From positions 1 through 34,457 of the forward strand of contig CANMNB010000021.1 of assembly GCA_947499145.1 (NCBI GenBank): a stretch of DNA of 34,457 nucleotides, written 5' to 3'. Numbering within the stretch: position 1 is the first letter of the stretch; the number at the start of each line of letters is the position of its first letter. The translations under genes and the position numbers were made by a program. Source of the DNA: an uncultured Arachnia sp. GTDB taxonomy: Bacteria > Actinomycetota > Actinomycetes > Propionibacteriales > Propionibacteriaceae. This document shows, piece after piece, positions 1-7,956 of the stretch. The notes below the pieces were generated by a model. That model did not search any database. It was not told the origin of the DNA and saw only the letters and a list, made by a program, of their open reading frames with translations.

Positions 1-73
1 CCGTCTTCTCCTGCGCAGTCCAACGCCCCATCATCGCCTCCCCAGTGACTCACACTCAGGATGACAACTACGG

Positions 74-118
74 AGTGGTCGATCTTCCCCCGTCCACCTC
101 CGAAAAGTGATCGCTGAC
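74..118. repeat. 45-bp dispersed repeat, copy 1
   Basis: The reverse complement of this 45-bp stretch recurs at 9238-9282 with about three mismatches (seen directly by comparing the two segments). The shared core contains TCCGAAAAGTGATCGCTGA. Copy 1 lies in the non-coding region upstream of deoC. Copy 2 is part of a pair of hairpins. The rest of positions 1-248 shows no convincing gene; open frames there have poor codon bias. Confidence 0.75.
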
Positions 119-248
119 TCGACGTTTTCGCCAGTTGCGCCGCCGTCCTGCGCCCGATCAGCTGACCCGGTGACGGCGGCTGCCTTGCTGCCACACGACG
201 ACCGATGGCGCACGAGTCCCCTCACCGTCACCGGGCCACTTCAACGAC

Positions 249-254
249 TACGCT
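249..254 (+). promoter_or_regulatory. Candidate -10 box for leaderless deoC mRNA
   Basis: TACGCT fits TANNNT and lies 7 nt before the deoC ATG at 262. There is no Shine-Dalgarno sequence in front of that ATG, so transcription probably starts at or next to the start codon. No clear -35 element is visible. Confidence 0.4.
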
Positions 255-261
255 GGCCCGC

Positions 262-930
262 ATGGACATCTCTCGCCAGGCGCTGGCCCGCATGATCGAC
301 CACACCCTGCTGCGCACCGACGCGACCCCCGCCGAAGTGAGCGCGCTGATCGCGGAGGCGAAGGAGCTCAACACCTACTCCGTCTGCATCTCGCCGTCGA
401 TGCTGCCCGTGGCCGAAGACCTCGGCGACGTCAAGCTCGCCACGGTCTGCGGATTCCCGTCCGGCAACCACACACCACAGACCAAAGCCTCAGAAGCCGC
501 CGAGTCCTCGAAGCTGGGCGCCGACGAGATCGACATGGTCATCAACATCTCGCACCTCAAGGCGGGGCGTCCCGAGCGGGTCCTGGAGGAGATCGAGGCC
601 GTCCGTGCAGCCACCAGCGGAGTGCTCAAGGTGATCATCGAGTCGGCTGCGCTGACCGACGAGGAGGTCGTCGAGGCGTGCCGTCAGGCCGAGGCAGCAG
701 GGGCTGACTACGTCAAGACGTCGACCGGCTTCCACCCCGCCGGCGGGGCTACGGTGCGCGCCATCGAGCTGATGCACGAGACCGTCGGTGGCCGCCTCGG
801 TATCAAGGCCTCGGGCGGCATCCGGGACTGGGCGAGCGCTCAAGCCATGGTGGCGGCGGGCGCGACCCGGCTGGGGCTCTCGAGCAGCCGCGCGGTACTC
901 GACGGCGGCCAAGCTGAGGGCGCCTACTGA
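262..930 (+). CDS. deoC: Deoxyribose-phosphate aldolase
   Basis: This 222-aa class I aldolase cleaves 2-deoxyribose-5-phosphate to glyceraldehyde-3-phosphate and acetaldehyde in cytosolic deoxynucleoside catabolism. It matches DeoC along its whole length and is close to the usual family size. The Schiff-base lysine is K152 in YVKTSTGF. The proton-relay residues are K182 in GIKASGGI and D91 in DEIDMVIN. An in-frame ATG at 205 would add 19 residues ([10 protein letters not shown]...) that do not look like the family N-terminus. The ATG at 262 gives the normal [17 protein letters not shown] start and follows a TANNNT box by 7 nt. No other deo genes are adjacent, so it appears to be a stand-alone gene. 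Confidence 0.96.
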   Translation: MDISRQALARMIDHTLLRTDATPAEVSALIAEAKELNTYSVCISPSMLPVAEDLGDVKLATVCGFPSGNHTPQTKASEAAESSKLGADEIDMVINISHLKAGRPERVLEEIEAVRAATSGVLKVIIESAALTDEEVVEACRQAEAAGADYVKTSTGFHPAGGATVRAIELMHETVGGRLGIKASGGIRDWASAQAMVAAGATRLGLSSSRAVLDGGQAEGAY

Positions 931-1021
931 TCCCTTGGGTCTGGACGGCCGCCGGAACACTTGGCAGACTGGCTGCCTTCATGCCGACGAAGGACGACGA
1001 CGTCCGGAAGGAGCACCAGCC

Positions 1022-1585
1022 GTGCCATCCACCCCCCAGACCATCCACCGCCTCATCTGCGCCGCGCTGGCCACGACCGGAGTCATTGCCCTGTCCGGAT
1101 GTGGTGAGCAGATCGCCGAACAGGTCGTCGAGCGCGGAATCGAACAGGCCGGAGAGGGCGGCGAGGAGGTCGACATCGACTTCGGTGACGACGACGAGCA
1201 GACCGTGACCGTCACCGACGAGGACGGCAACACTGGCACTGCCGTCGTCGGAAGTGATGAACTGCCCGACGGGTTCCCCGAGGAACTCATCCCGGACGAT
1301 GCGACAGTCAACCAGGTCATGACCATGGACCAGGACGGCCAGACACAGCAGATGGTCATGTTCAGCAGCGACACCCCTCCCGGTGACCTCTACGACCACT
1401 ACGTGGAGCTCATCCCCAGTCTGGGCTACGAGGTGACGGAGGAGAACAAGGTCGACCTGAACGGGATGGTCCAGTTCTCCGTGAATGGCGTGGGCAACGG
1501 CGAGGAGATCGGAGTCATGGGCCTGCCGGCCGACGAGAAGACGAACGGCACCGCCATGCGCCTGCTCGATGGGCCCGCGGAGTAG
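1022..1585 (+). CDS. Acidic secreted lipoprotein of unknown function
   Basis: This 187-aa protein has a lipoprotein signal peptide: a short positive N-terminus, a hydrophobic stretch, and lipobox ALSGC with the lipidated cysteine near residue 27. The mature part is strongly acidic (IDFGDDDEQ, VTDEDGN). It ends in a compact domain containing GDLYDHYVELIPSLGYEV, a pattern seen in small exported actinobacterial proteins of unknown role. The GTG start at 1022 is chosen because AAGGAG at 1008-1013 lies 8 nt upstream and the signal peptide begins there. Upstream in-frame starts would bury the signal peptide. Its stop is 1 nt from the stop of the convergent ABC transporter. I do not recognise a specific function. 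Confidence 0.85.
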   Translation: MPSTPQTIHRLICAALATTGVIALSGCGEQIAEQVVERGIEQAGEGGEEVDIDFGDDDEQTVTVTDEDGNTGTAVVGSDELPDGFPEELIPDDATVNQVMTMDQDGQTQQMVMFSSDTPPGDLYDHYVELIPSLGYEVTEENKVDLNGMVQFSVNGVGNGEEIGVMGLPADEKTNGTAMRLLDGPAE

Positions 1586-1586
1586 C

Positions 1587-3449
1587 TCACTCGGCGAACT
1601 GCCGGGCGTGCAGTCGCGAGTAGGTGCCGCCCTTGGCCAACAACTCCTCGTGGGTGCCCCGCTCGACGACCTGGCCGTCGTCGATGACCAGGATCTGGTC
1701 GGCTTCGCGAACCGTGGACAGGCGGTGGGCGATCACGATGGCCGTCCGGCCCTCCCGCGCCACGTCGAGAGCCTGCTGCACCAGGTGCTCCGAGGATGAG
1801 TCCAGGTGGGCCGTCGCCTCGTCCAGCACGATGACCCGCGGCGCCTTCAGCAGCAGCCGCGCGATCGCGAACCTCTGCCGCTCCCCGCCGCTCAACCGGT
1901 AGCCGCGCTCCCCCACCACGGTGCCGAGGCCGTCGGGGAGGCGACGGACGAGATCGGCGATCTGGGCGGATTCGAGCGCCGCCCACAACTCGTCGTCGCT
2001 GGCGTCAGGCTTCGCGTAGCGGAGGTTGGCGCCGATGGTGTCGTGGAAGAGGTGTGCGTCCTGCGTGACGTAGCCAACGGTCTCCCGCAGCGACTCCTGC
2101 CGGATCCGGCGCACGTCCACGTCGCCGACGCGCACGCTGCCGGAGTCGACGTCGTACATCCGGGCGATGAGGCTGGTCACGGTGGTCTTGCCTGCCCCGG
2201 ACGGGCCGACGAGGGCCAGCGTCTGACCCGGTTCGACGTGGAAACTCACCCCGCGCAGCACGGGCGCGTTGGCGGACTCGACGGCGGCCGCGCCCGGCTC
2301 CAGCGACGCCAGCGACACCTTCTCCGCGTCGGGGTAGGTGAACCAGACGGCGTCGAACGACACGCTCGCCGAGGCGGGCACGTCGAGGGCATCGGGGGCG
2401 TCACGGATGGCGGGCTCGAGGTCCAGCACCTCGAAGACACGTTCGAAGCTCACCAGCGCGGTCATCACGTCGATGCGCAGGTTGGTGAGCTGCATCAGCG
2501 GCGCGTAGAGCCGGGCGAGCAAGGCGACGAGGGCGGTGAGCGTCCCGATCGTCATGTCCTCACGCACGACGGCGATGCCACCGAAGCCGTAGAACATCGC
2601 CGTCGCCAGTGACGCAACCAGGGCCATGGCGGTCATGAACACCCGGGAGACCATGGCGATCCTGACACCCGACTCAGCGACGTCCCTGGCCTGGGCGTCG
2701 AAGCGGGCGTGCTCGGTCGTCGGGTCGCCGAACAGCTTCACCAACAGCGCCCCGGAGACGGTGAACCGCTCCGTCATGGTGGCGGTCATCTCCGCCTGCT
2801 GCTGCATCCGGTCCTTGGTCAGACCGGCAAGACGGGTTCCGACGGCACGTGCCGGGGTCATGAACAGCGGTAGCAGCACCAGCGCCGCCAGGGTCAGCGG
2901 CCAGGACAGGATGAGCATCGACGCCACGACCATGATGAGCGTCGACACGTTGCTCACCGCCGATGACAGCGTCGACGTGAACGCCTGCTGCGCTCCCGAG
3001 ACGTCCGACTGCAACCGGGACACGAGCTTGCCGGTGTTGGAGCGCGAGAAGAACGCGATCGGCATCTGCTGCACATGGTCGAAGAGCTGGGTGCGCAGCC
3101 GGTGGATCAGCGACTCCCCGATCCTGGCCGAGCACCACCGCTCCAGCACGCTGAGCGCGGCGGACGCGACGGCCATCCCCGCGACGACAAGTGCGAGCGT
3201 GACGATGAGCTCGGTGTCACCGGCGAGCACGCCGTCGTCGATGATCCGCTGGAACAGGAGAGCCGGAGCGACGCTGAGCGCGCTGCCCAGGACCACAGCG
3301 ATGAGGAACACCGTGATGAGGCCCGCATAGGGCCGGCCGTAGCCCAGCACCCGCCGCACGATGCCGGGCGGCAGTTCGTGGGTCTTGATCGACGGGTCCG
3401 TGGCGAGGCCACCCATCATGCGTCCGCCGCCGACGCCACCGCCGCGCAT
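1587..3449 (-). CDS. ABC transporter, fused permease and ATPase (exporter type)
   Basis: A 620-aa half-transporter of the ABCB/MsbA-like exporter type, expected to work as a dimer in the membrane. The N-terminal transmembrane domain (about residues 40-330) is followed by the nucleotide-binding domain (about 370-615). Visible motifs are Walker A GPSGAGKTT near 414, the signature LSGGERQR near 517, Walker B VIVLDEATAHLD near 540, and the H-loop IAHRLSTVREAD near 569. The ATG at 3449 overlaps the TGA of the upstream exporter gene by one base (TGATG), so the two are probably translationally coupled. The reading frame stays open far upstream, but that part is antisense-like sequence under the neighbouring gene. 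The substrate cannot be told from sequence; lipid or drug export are family possibilities. Confidence 0.93.
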   Translation of the reverse strand: MRGGGVGGGRMMGGLATDPSIKTHELPPGIVRRVLGYGRPYAGLITVFLIAVVLGSALSVAPALLFQRIIDDGVLAGDTELIVTLALVVAGMAVASAALSVLERWCSARIGESLIHRLRTQLFDHVQQMPIAFFSRSNTGKLVSRLQSDVSGAQQAFTSTLSSAVSNVSTLIMVVASMLILSWPLTLAALVLLPLFMTPARAVGTRLAGLTKDRMQQQAEMTATMTERFTVSGALLVKLFGDPTTEHARFDAQARDVAESGVRIAMVSRVFMTAMALVASLATAMFYGFGGIAVVREDMTIGTLTALVALLARLYAPLMQLTNLRIDVMTALVSFERVFEVLDLEPAIRDAPDALDVPASASVSFDAVWFTYPDAEKVSLASLEPGAAAVESANAPVLRGVSFHVEPGQTLALVGPSGAGKTTVTSLIARMYDVDSGSVRVGDVDVRRIRQESLRETVGYVTQDAHLFHDTIGANLRYAKPDASDDELWAALESAQIADLVRRLPDGLGTVVGERGYRLSGGERQRFAIARLLLKAPRVIVLDEATAHLDSSSEHLVQQALDVAREGRTAIVIAHRLSTVREADQILVIDDGQVVERGTHEELLAKGGTYSRLHARQFAE

Positions 3450-4918
3450 CACTGGCCGGCCTGCTCGGTGCCCGGCACGCGTCGCCGCGACCGCATGGCG
3501 GTGCTTTGGGCTGCCAAGCGGAACAGCTTGGCGGTGGGAAGACCCACCGGGCGTGCGATCTGCGCGCCGAACGTCGATCCAGCCGCCAACGCGAGCGCCA
3601 CCATGGTGGCCTCGCCGAGGTTGGTCTGTGCCTGCACCGAGAGCGGTTCGTCGAACGACTCGATCGCCCGGTACAGACCTCGGTACAGCGCCAGCCCCGG
3701 GACCATGGCGACGATGCCCGTTGTCACCAGAGCGATGAGGGGCACACGGAAGCGACCCACGATGAACTGCGCCAGGAACCCGACGACGACCGCACCGACG
3801 GCCGCCGCGCCGGGCCAGTTGCCGATCACGGGCAGGATGGCGAGGTAGGTCGCGAAGCCGATCGCTGCAAGCCCCGCGCAGTACGGCAGCACCGACAGGC
3901 TGACTTGGAAACTGAACGCCACCCCGACGGCGATCAGGGACGCCCAGATGATCTGCGTCGCGGAGGGGATCGCGTAGCCGGTCGTGGTCGGAGTGAGGTA
4001 TCCCTCGACTCCAAGGGCGAGGCCCGCCCACAGGGTGATGACAACGCCCAGCACGATGCCTGCAGTCTGCAGCACCGCGTCGAACGTCCGGGCGCCGGCG
4101 GTGATGAGGTTGCCGTCCATCGCGTCCCGCGCCGCGCCAACGAATCCGATTCCCGCCAGCAGCGACACGATGCCGGATGCGACGATGAGCGACGGGGACA
4201 CGTTCGCCAGCCAATCGACGCCATCCACCCGCGCCTGCATCACGGCCACCGCCATTGCGGTGGGCACCGCTGCACCGAAGGCTTGGATGAAAAAGACCGA
4301 CAAGGCCGTGCGGCTCAACACGTACTGGACGACGTACAGGAGCGCGTTGGCCAGCGCCGCGAGCAGGATCTCGGTCATGTGTCCACCGAGGAGCGCGGCC
4401 ACACCGCCGCCGGTCAGGGCCTGGCCGAAGGCGATGACCCAGCCCCGGTAGGGACGCCCCTCCTGCCTCAGCGTCTCCAGGCGCCGACGCGCCTCATCCA
4501 GCTCCAACTCCCGGTTGCCGATCTCGTCGATCAACCGGAGGAGCCGTGTGAGTTGGGTGTAGTCCGTGACGCGCTGCCGGACTCCGCGGAATCCGGTGAT
4601 GGGTTCGGCACGGCCTCGGCGGTGATAGCTGATGGTCACGGAGGTCCAGGTGACGTCGACGTCGACCTCGAGTCCGTAGGCGCTGGTGACGGTGAGCGCG
4701 AACGCCGTCGCGTCCGAGGTCAGAGCTCCGGTCTGGACGGCCAGCTCCGCCACCCGCAGGGCCAGGTCCACGACGGCAGCCGCGTACCGGGCATCGACCG
4801 ACGAGGGTGGTGCGGCAAGCTCCTTGTGGGCCTCCGAGAGGACGGCGGGGACCTCGTCGTCCGGCGCCGAGGCCGGCGGCCTGAACAGGTCGCCTACCAT
4901 CCTTCGCCACAACACCAC
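3449..4918 (-). CDS. ThrE-family threonine/serine exporter
   Basis: A 489-aa membrane protein of the ThrE family, known from corynebacteria to export threonine and serine. The soluble N-terminal half (about 1-150) matches the ThrE/DUF1212 type, with TDYTQLTRLLRLIDEI. About ten hydrophobic segments follow from about residue 155 to 460 (for example VIAFGQALTGGGVAALLGG). Many ThrE systems are split into two genes; here both halves are fused. The GTG start at 4918 has GGAGG 9 nt upstream; an ATG at 4900 (MVGDLF) is a poorer alternative. It is the first gene of a two-gene unit with the ABC transporter. Transport of amino acids is inferred from family. Confidence 0.9.
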   Translation of the reverse strand: MVLWRRMVGDLFRPPASAPDDEVPAVLSEAHKELAAPPSSVDARYAAAVVDLALRVAELAVQTGALTSDATAFALTVTSAYGLEVDVDVTWTSVTISYHRRGRAEPITGFRGVRQRVTDYTQLTRLLRLIDEIGNRELELDEARRRLETLRQEGRPYRGWVIAFGQALTGGGVAALLGGHMTEILLAALANALLYVVQYVLSRTALSVFFIQAFGAAVPTAMAVAVMQARVDGVDWLANVSPSLIVASGIVSLLAGIGFVGAARDAMDGNLITAGARTFDAVLQTAGIVLGVVITLWAGLALGVEGYLTPTTTGYAIPSATQIIWASLIAVGVAFSFQVSLSVLPYCAGLAAIGFATYLAILPVIGNWPGAAAVGAVVVGFLAQFIVGRFRVPLIALVTTGIVAMVPGLALYRGLYRAIESFDEPLSVQAQTNLGEATMVALALAAGSTFGAQIARPVGLPTAKLFRLAAQSTAMRSRRRVPGTEQAGQ

Positions 4919-4965
4919 GCGTCACCACCTCCAGCCCCCACCCTAGTGGCCGCCGCGCGTGGGCC

Positions 4966-4973
4966 TATAAGCT
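4966..4973 (+). promoter_or_regulatory. Candidate -10 region for leaderless dcd mRNA
   Basis: TATAAGCT contains two overlapping -10-like hexamers, TATAAG and TAAGCT. The second ends 6 nt before the dcd ATG at 4980. No ribosome-binding site precedes the ATG, which fits leaderless transcription. Confidence 0.45.
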
Positions 4974-4979
4974 GCGGCC

Positions 4980-5555
4980 ATGCTTCTGAGCGATCGCGAC
5001 ATCCTGCACGAGGCCTCCACCGGGGGCATCCAGCTCGAGCCTTGGGAACCGGGCATGGTCCAGCCCTCCAGCGTCGACGTGCGCCTGGACAAGTACTTCC
5101 GGGTCTTCGAGAACCATCGCTACCCCCACATCGACCCGGCGCAGGAGCAGGCCGAGCTGACGCGGTTGATCGAGACGCCGGAGGGGGAGCCGTTCGTGCT
5201 GCACCCCGGCGAGTTCGCGCTGGCATCGACGTACGAACTGGTGACCTTGGACAGCCACGTCGCCGCACGTCTCGAGGGCAAGTCCTCCCTAGGTCGGTTG
5301 GGGCTCCTCACGCACTCGACGGCCGGCTTCATCGACCCGGGATTCAGCGGGCACGTCACGCTCGAGCTGTCCAACATGGCCACTCTGCCGGTGCTGCTCT
5401 GGCCGGGGATGAAGATCGGCCAGTTGTGCTTCTTCCGGCTGAGCTCCCCGGCCGAGTACCCGTACGGCTCGGAGAAGTACGGCTCGCGGTACCAGGGTCA
5501 GCGCGGCCCGACGCCGTCGCGGTCCTTCCAGAACTTCCACCGGACGCAGGTCTAG
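4980..5555 (+). CDS. dcd: dCTP deaminase, probably bifunctional Dcd:Dut
   Basis: A 191-aa trimeric trimmed-beta-roll enzyme that deaminates dCTP and supplies dUMP for thymidylate synthesis. The conserved core [20 protein letters not shown] covers about residues 100-119. The catalytic glutamate is E129 in VTLELSN. Length and sequence fit the actinobacterial enzymes (Mycobacterium tuberculosis type) that both deaminate dCTP and hydrolyse the resulting dUTP, so the product is probably dUMP; this last step is inferred from family. It is divergent from the exporter gene with 61 nt between them. A hairpin cluster follows its stop codon. Confidence 0.95.
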   Translation: MLLSDRDILHEASTGGIQLEPWEPGMVQPSSVDVRLDKYFRVFENHRYPHIDPAQEQAELTRLIETPEGEPFVLHPGEFALASTYELVTLDSHVAARLEGKSSLGRLGLLTHSTAGFIDPGFSGHVTLELSNMATLPVLLWPGMKIGQLCFFRLSSPAEYPYGSEKYGSRYQGQRGPTPSRSFQNFHRTQV

Positions 5556-5560
5556 GCAAA

Positions 5561-5600
5561 GCGGGAGCGCCGCTCCCGACTCATCTGTCGCGGGAGCGGC
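5561..5600 (+). terminator. Paired alternative hairpins downstream of dcd
   Basis: CGGGAGCG (5562-5569) pairs with CGCTCCCG (5571-5578). A competing perfect 10-bp stem forms between GCCGCTCCCG (5569-5578) and CGGGAGCGGC (5591-5600) with a 12-nt loop. There is no clean T tract. It probably ends dcd transcription, possibly from both sides, since the next gene remnant runs on the opposite strand. Confidence 0.5.
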
Positions 5601-5613
5601 ACTCTGCTTGGTG

Positions 5614-6036
5614 TCAGTTGCCCGTCTTGGGCAGGCCGACAGGGCCGCTGGGCCGGTAGGTCGCGGTCGGCTTGACCGTCGAGGTGGACTTCACCGTGGG
5701 CTTGGCCGTCGGCGTGGGCTTCGCCGTCGGCGTGGGCTTGATGGTCGGCTTGGGTTTCTCCCTTGGGCTCGGCTCCACGGACGGGGTCTCACTCGACGTC
5801 ACCGATGGGTCACGCTCGGAGTCCAGACTTCCACGGACAGGCCAAAGCCCGGACCACGAGGGACGCCATTCGTAGTCCGGGCAGGTTGGAAACCGGACAG
5901 GTACTGCCGGACGGCAGCCAGCGTCTCGTTCTTGAAGGAGTACCCACCGACTCGCGCACTCGAGGCGCGCTACTTCAGAGGGCCCGTACCAGTACGTCGT
6001 TCGACGGCAGTCACCGCTGCTGGGCGGGCTAGGCAG
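5614..6036 (-). pseudogene. Decayed surface-protein gene with LPKTG end
   Basis: No intact gene fills this 480-nt gap, but coding signal is visible in two alternating frames on the minus strand. The 3' part reads KPTPTAKPTPTAKP... and ends GLPKTGN then stop: a Pro/Thr stalk and an LPXTG-like motif without the membrane segment and positive tail that sorting needs. From about 5960 to 5815 the better codon bias is in another frame, reading GYSFKNETLAAVRQYLSGF and ending at TGA 5799-5801. Upstream of that the first frame again looks better (TTYWYGPSEVARLEC). No start codon links these parts. At least two frameshifts and a truncated end are inferred. It directly follows the FHA gene stop. Confidence 0.42.
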
Positions 6037-6936
6037 TCAGTCGCGGCGGCAGATCGTGAACCAGCGGTTGCCGTAGGCCACCTGCTGGCCATCGTCCACC
6101 CGAACCCGAATCCCCGCCGGGCAGTCCTCAAGCTCTCCGCCGCGCGCCACGAGCGCGGTGCCATTCGTCGAGCCGCGGTCGACGATCCATACGCCGTCGT
6201 CCGCTGCCTCGATGAGCACGTGGGTGCGGGAGATCATGCGTCCGTCCCCTCCGGAGGGCACGATGTTGACCTCGGGGTCACCCTGGGTGCGTTGCGGGTT
6301 CCGGCCCAACAGGACGGGGATCCCCAACCCCACCTCACGGCCGTCGTCCAGGCGCAGCCTCCACTCACAGGCGTCGTCCGCGCCCGGTGAGCGGTTCAGC
6401 TGGATCCATCCCTGGTTCACGCGGGGCGGGGGGGCTTGGCGCGGGTCCCGGGCGGGGGCGGACAGAACCAAGGGGGGCCCCGCGGAATCGGTATCGGCGT
6501 CCAAGTCAATTCCGGGTGAGGCTTGCACACCGCGGGAGACGGGCACAGCGGGGGTGGGACCGCTTCGCGGGCCACGACCCACTTCCAGGATTGGCTCGGC
6601 CCCCAGATCGGACCACCACAGGGGTGCGCCATGCCTCTCCTGCTGCTCCGGAATGGTCGCCGTGGGTCGGACCCGGTCGCGGTGACGCGCGCGCAACCGA
6701 AGGAGGAGCCACGCGACGCCCACTGCGGCCGACAGCACCACGGCGGTGACGCGCACCGACTGCGACGGGGATGCCACCACGACGATGACGGCCACCGCCA
6801 TGAGCACGGCGGGGGGCAGCAGGATCTCCCACTCCGCTGGGGACGACTGGTGCCTGACCTCCTGCACGCGGGCAGGACGGGCGGCCGGACCCTGCTGAGC
6901 CGTCCGACTCCTGTTCTCGTGCATGCTCTGACTCAC
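6037..6936 (-). CDS. Membrane-anchored FHA-domain protein
   Basis: A 299-aa protein with two hydrophobic segments near residues 40-85 (LLPPAVLMAVAVIVVVAS and VVLSAAVGVAWLLL). A proline-rich linker leads to a C-terminal forkhead-associated domain (about 200-297). The FHA phosphothreonine-binding signatures are visible: GRNP, SRTH and DRGSTNGT. The start is GTG at 6936, overlapping the TGA of the upstream FHA gene by 4 nt (GTGA), so both are co-translated. An ATG 12 nt further in (MHENRS) is possible. FHA domains bind phosphothreonine on partners of Ser/Thr kinases; a transmembrane kinase lies about 17 kb away in this window, but a link is inference. Confidence 0.87.
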   Translation of the reverse strand: MSQSMHENRSRTAQQGPAARPARVQEVRHQSSPAEWEILLPPAVLMAVAVIVVVASPSQSVRVTAVVLSAAVGVAWLLLRLRARHRDRVRPTATIPEQQERHGAPLWWSDLGAEPILEVGRGPRSGPTPAVPVSRGVQASPGIDLDADTDSAGPPLVLSAPARDPRQAPPPRVNQGWIQLNRSPGADDACEWRLRLDDGREVGLGIPVLLGRNPQRTQGDPEVNIVPSGGDGRMISRTHVLIEAADDGVWIVDRGSTNGTALVARGGELEDCPAGIRVRVDDGQQVAYGNRWFTICRRD

Positions 6937-7907
6937 CGCCTCGGCGCCTCGATTCTCAGCGACATTTCGTCACCAAGATCAAGGATGGTACCCAACTCCA
7001 CGCGCGCTGAGCGACCTTGGGCTAGCACAAACGCGTGATCGCGCGGAGGAACGACACGGGTTCCGTTGGTCGAATTCATGTCGGTCACCCGAACACCCCC
7101 GGGCTCTGCCGTGATCAGGAGGTGGTTGCGTGAGATGTCGCTGGAGGGGCTCGGAACACGGAAAACCTCCGCACCCTCCGGCGCCTTGCGCTGGTCCGGA
7201 GCACGCCCCACGAGGATGTGCGTCCTCAACTCGAGTGCGTCACCATGGCTGGCCTTCACCAGGGCGACTGCGTACTCGGGGGTATAGGGCGCGCCGTCGG
7301 ATCCAGCTGGCTCGGGGGCCGGCACCATCGTCTCCGTGGGAGGCAGTTCGGTGTCGTCCGAATCCCACTGCTGACGAGTGGGTTCGGCGTCGAGTTCGCC
7401 TACCGGCGAGTTCGACTCCGGCGAGGCGGGCACGTCGGCCACCGGGTTGACGATGGGTGCGACGCCGGCGCGGCTGACGCGCACCGTCGCGGCCGTCACT
7501 GCGCCTTCGGCCAACGGGAGCCAGAGGACCTCACCGTCGAGGTCATCGACAACGATCGCGACGTCACCGGCCTCTCCCCGACGTTCGAAGGCGCCGGCGC
7601 CGTCGAGCAAGGAAGAGCCAGTGCTGGAGTCGACGACGTCGATCGCGCCTCGTGCGTGTCCCCGAATCTGCTCGTCGCCCAAGTGGAGGAGCGCGACGTC
7701 GGGCATGCGGTCCAGTCCGAACTCGACGAGCACCTGGTGCTGCTCGTCCAGGCTCGTGGCGGCGGCAAGGGCGCCCCACAGCGAGTTCACCACGTCGGAG
7801 AGGCGGGCAGGCACGGGCTGCAGGACCGCGACCATCGTGGGGCCGACGAGCACCAACCACGCACCCGGCGTGTAGGTGACCCGCCAATCAGCGCTGAGTT
7901 CGCTCAT
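6933..7907 (-). CDS. FHA-domain protein with unique N-terminal domain
   Basis: A 324-aa cytosolic protein. Residues 1 to about 170 form a domain I do not recognise (ADWRVTYTPGAWLVLVGPTM). An acidic, proline-rich linker follows. The C-terminal FHA domain (about 225-322) has GRAPDQ, SRNH and DMNSTNGT. ATG 7907 is chosen because GGGAGG lies just upstream; the frame stays open to 8018 but that overlaps the neighbouring aminotransferase gene. It is the first gene of a two-gene unit with the membrane FHA protein. The pair may form a scaffold that reads threonine phosphorylation at the membrane; this is inferred only from domains and coupling. Confidence 0.87.
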   Translation of the reverse strand: MSELSADWRVTYTPGAWLVLVGPTMVAVLQPVPARLSDVVNSLWGALAAATSLDEQHQVLVEFGLDRMPDVALLHLGDEQIRGHARGAIDVVDSSTGSSLLDGAGAFERRGEAGDVAIVVDDLDGEVLWLPLAEGAVTAATVRVSRAGVAPIVNPVADVPASPESNSPVGELDAEPTRQQWDSDDTELPPTETMVPAPEPAGSDGAPYTPEYAVALVKASHGDALELRTHILVGRAPDQRKAPEGAEVFRVPSPSSDISRNHLLITAEPGGVRVTDMNSTNGTRVVPPRDHAFVLAQGRSARVELGTILDLGDEMSLRIEAPRR

Positions 7908-7956
7908 GCATCCTCCCGTACATACGTTCCAGACTAAGGGCGAGGGGGTCACCCCT

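Noticed and set aside
3506-5659. A 717-aa plus-strand open frame across the exporter and dcd genes
   Set aside because: Arg/Gly/His-rich translation with no family features; both underlying genes are well supported.
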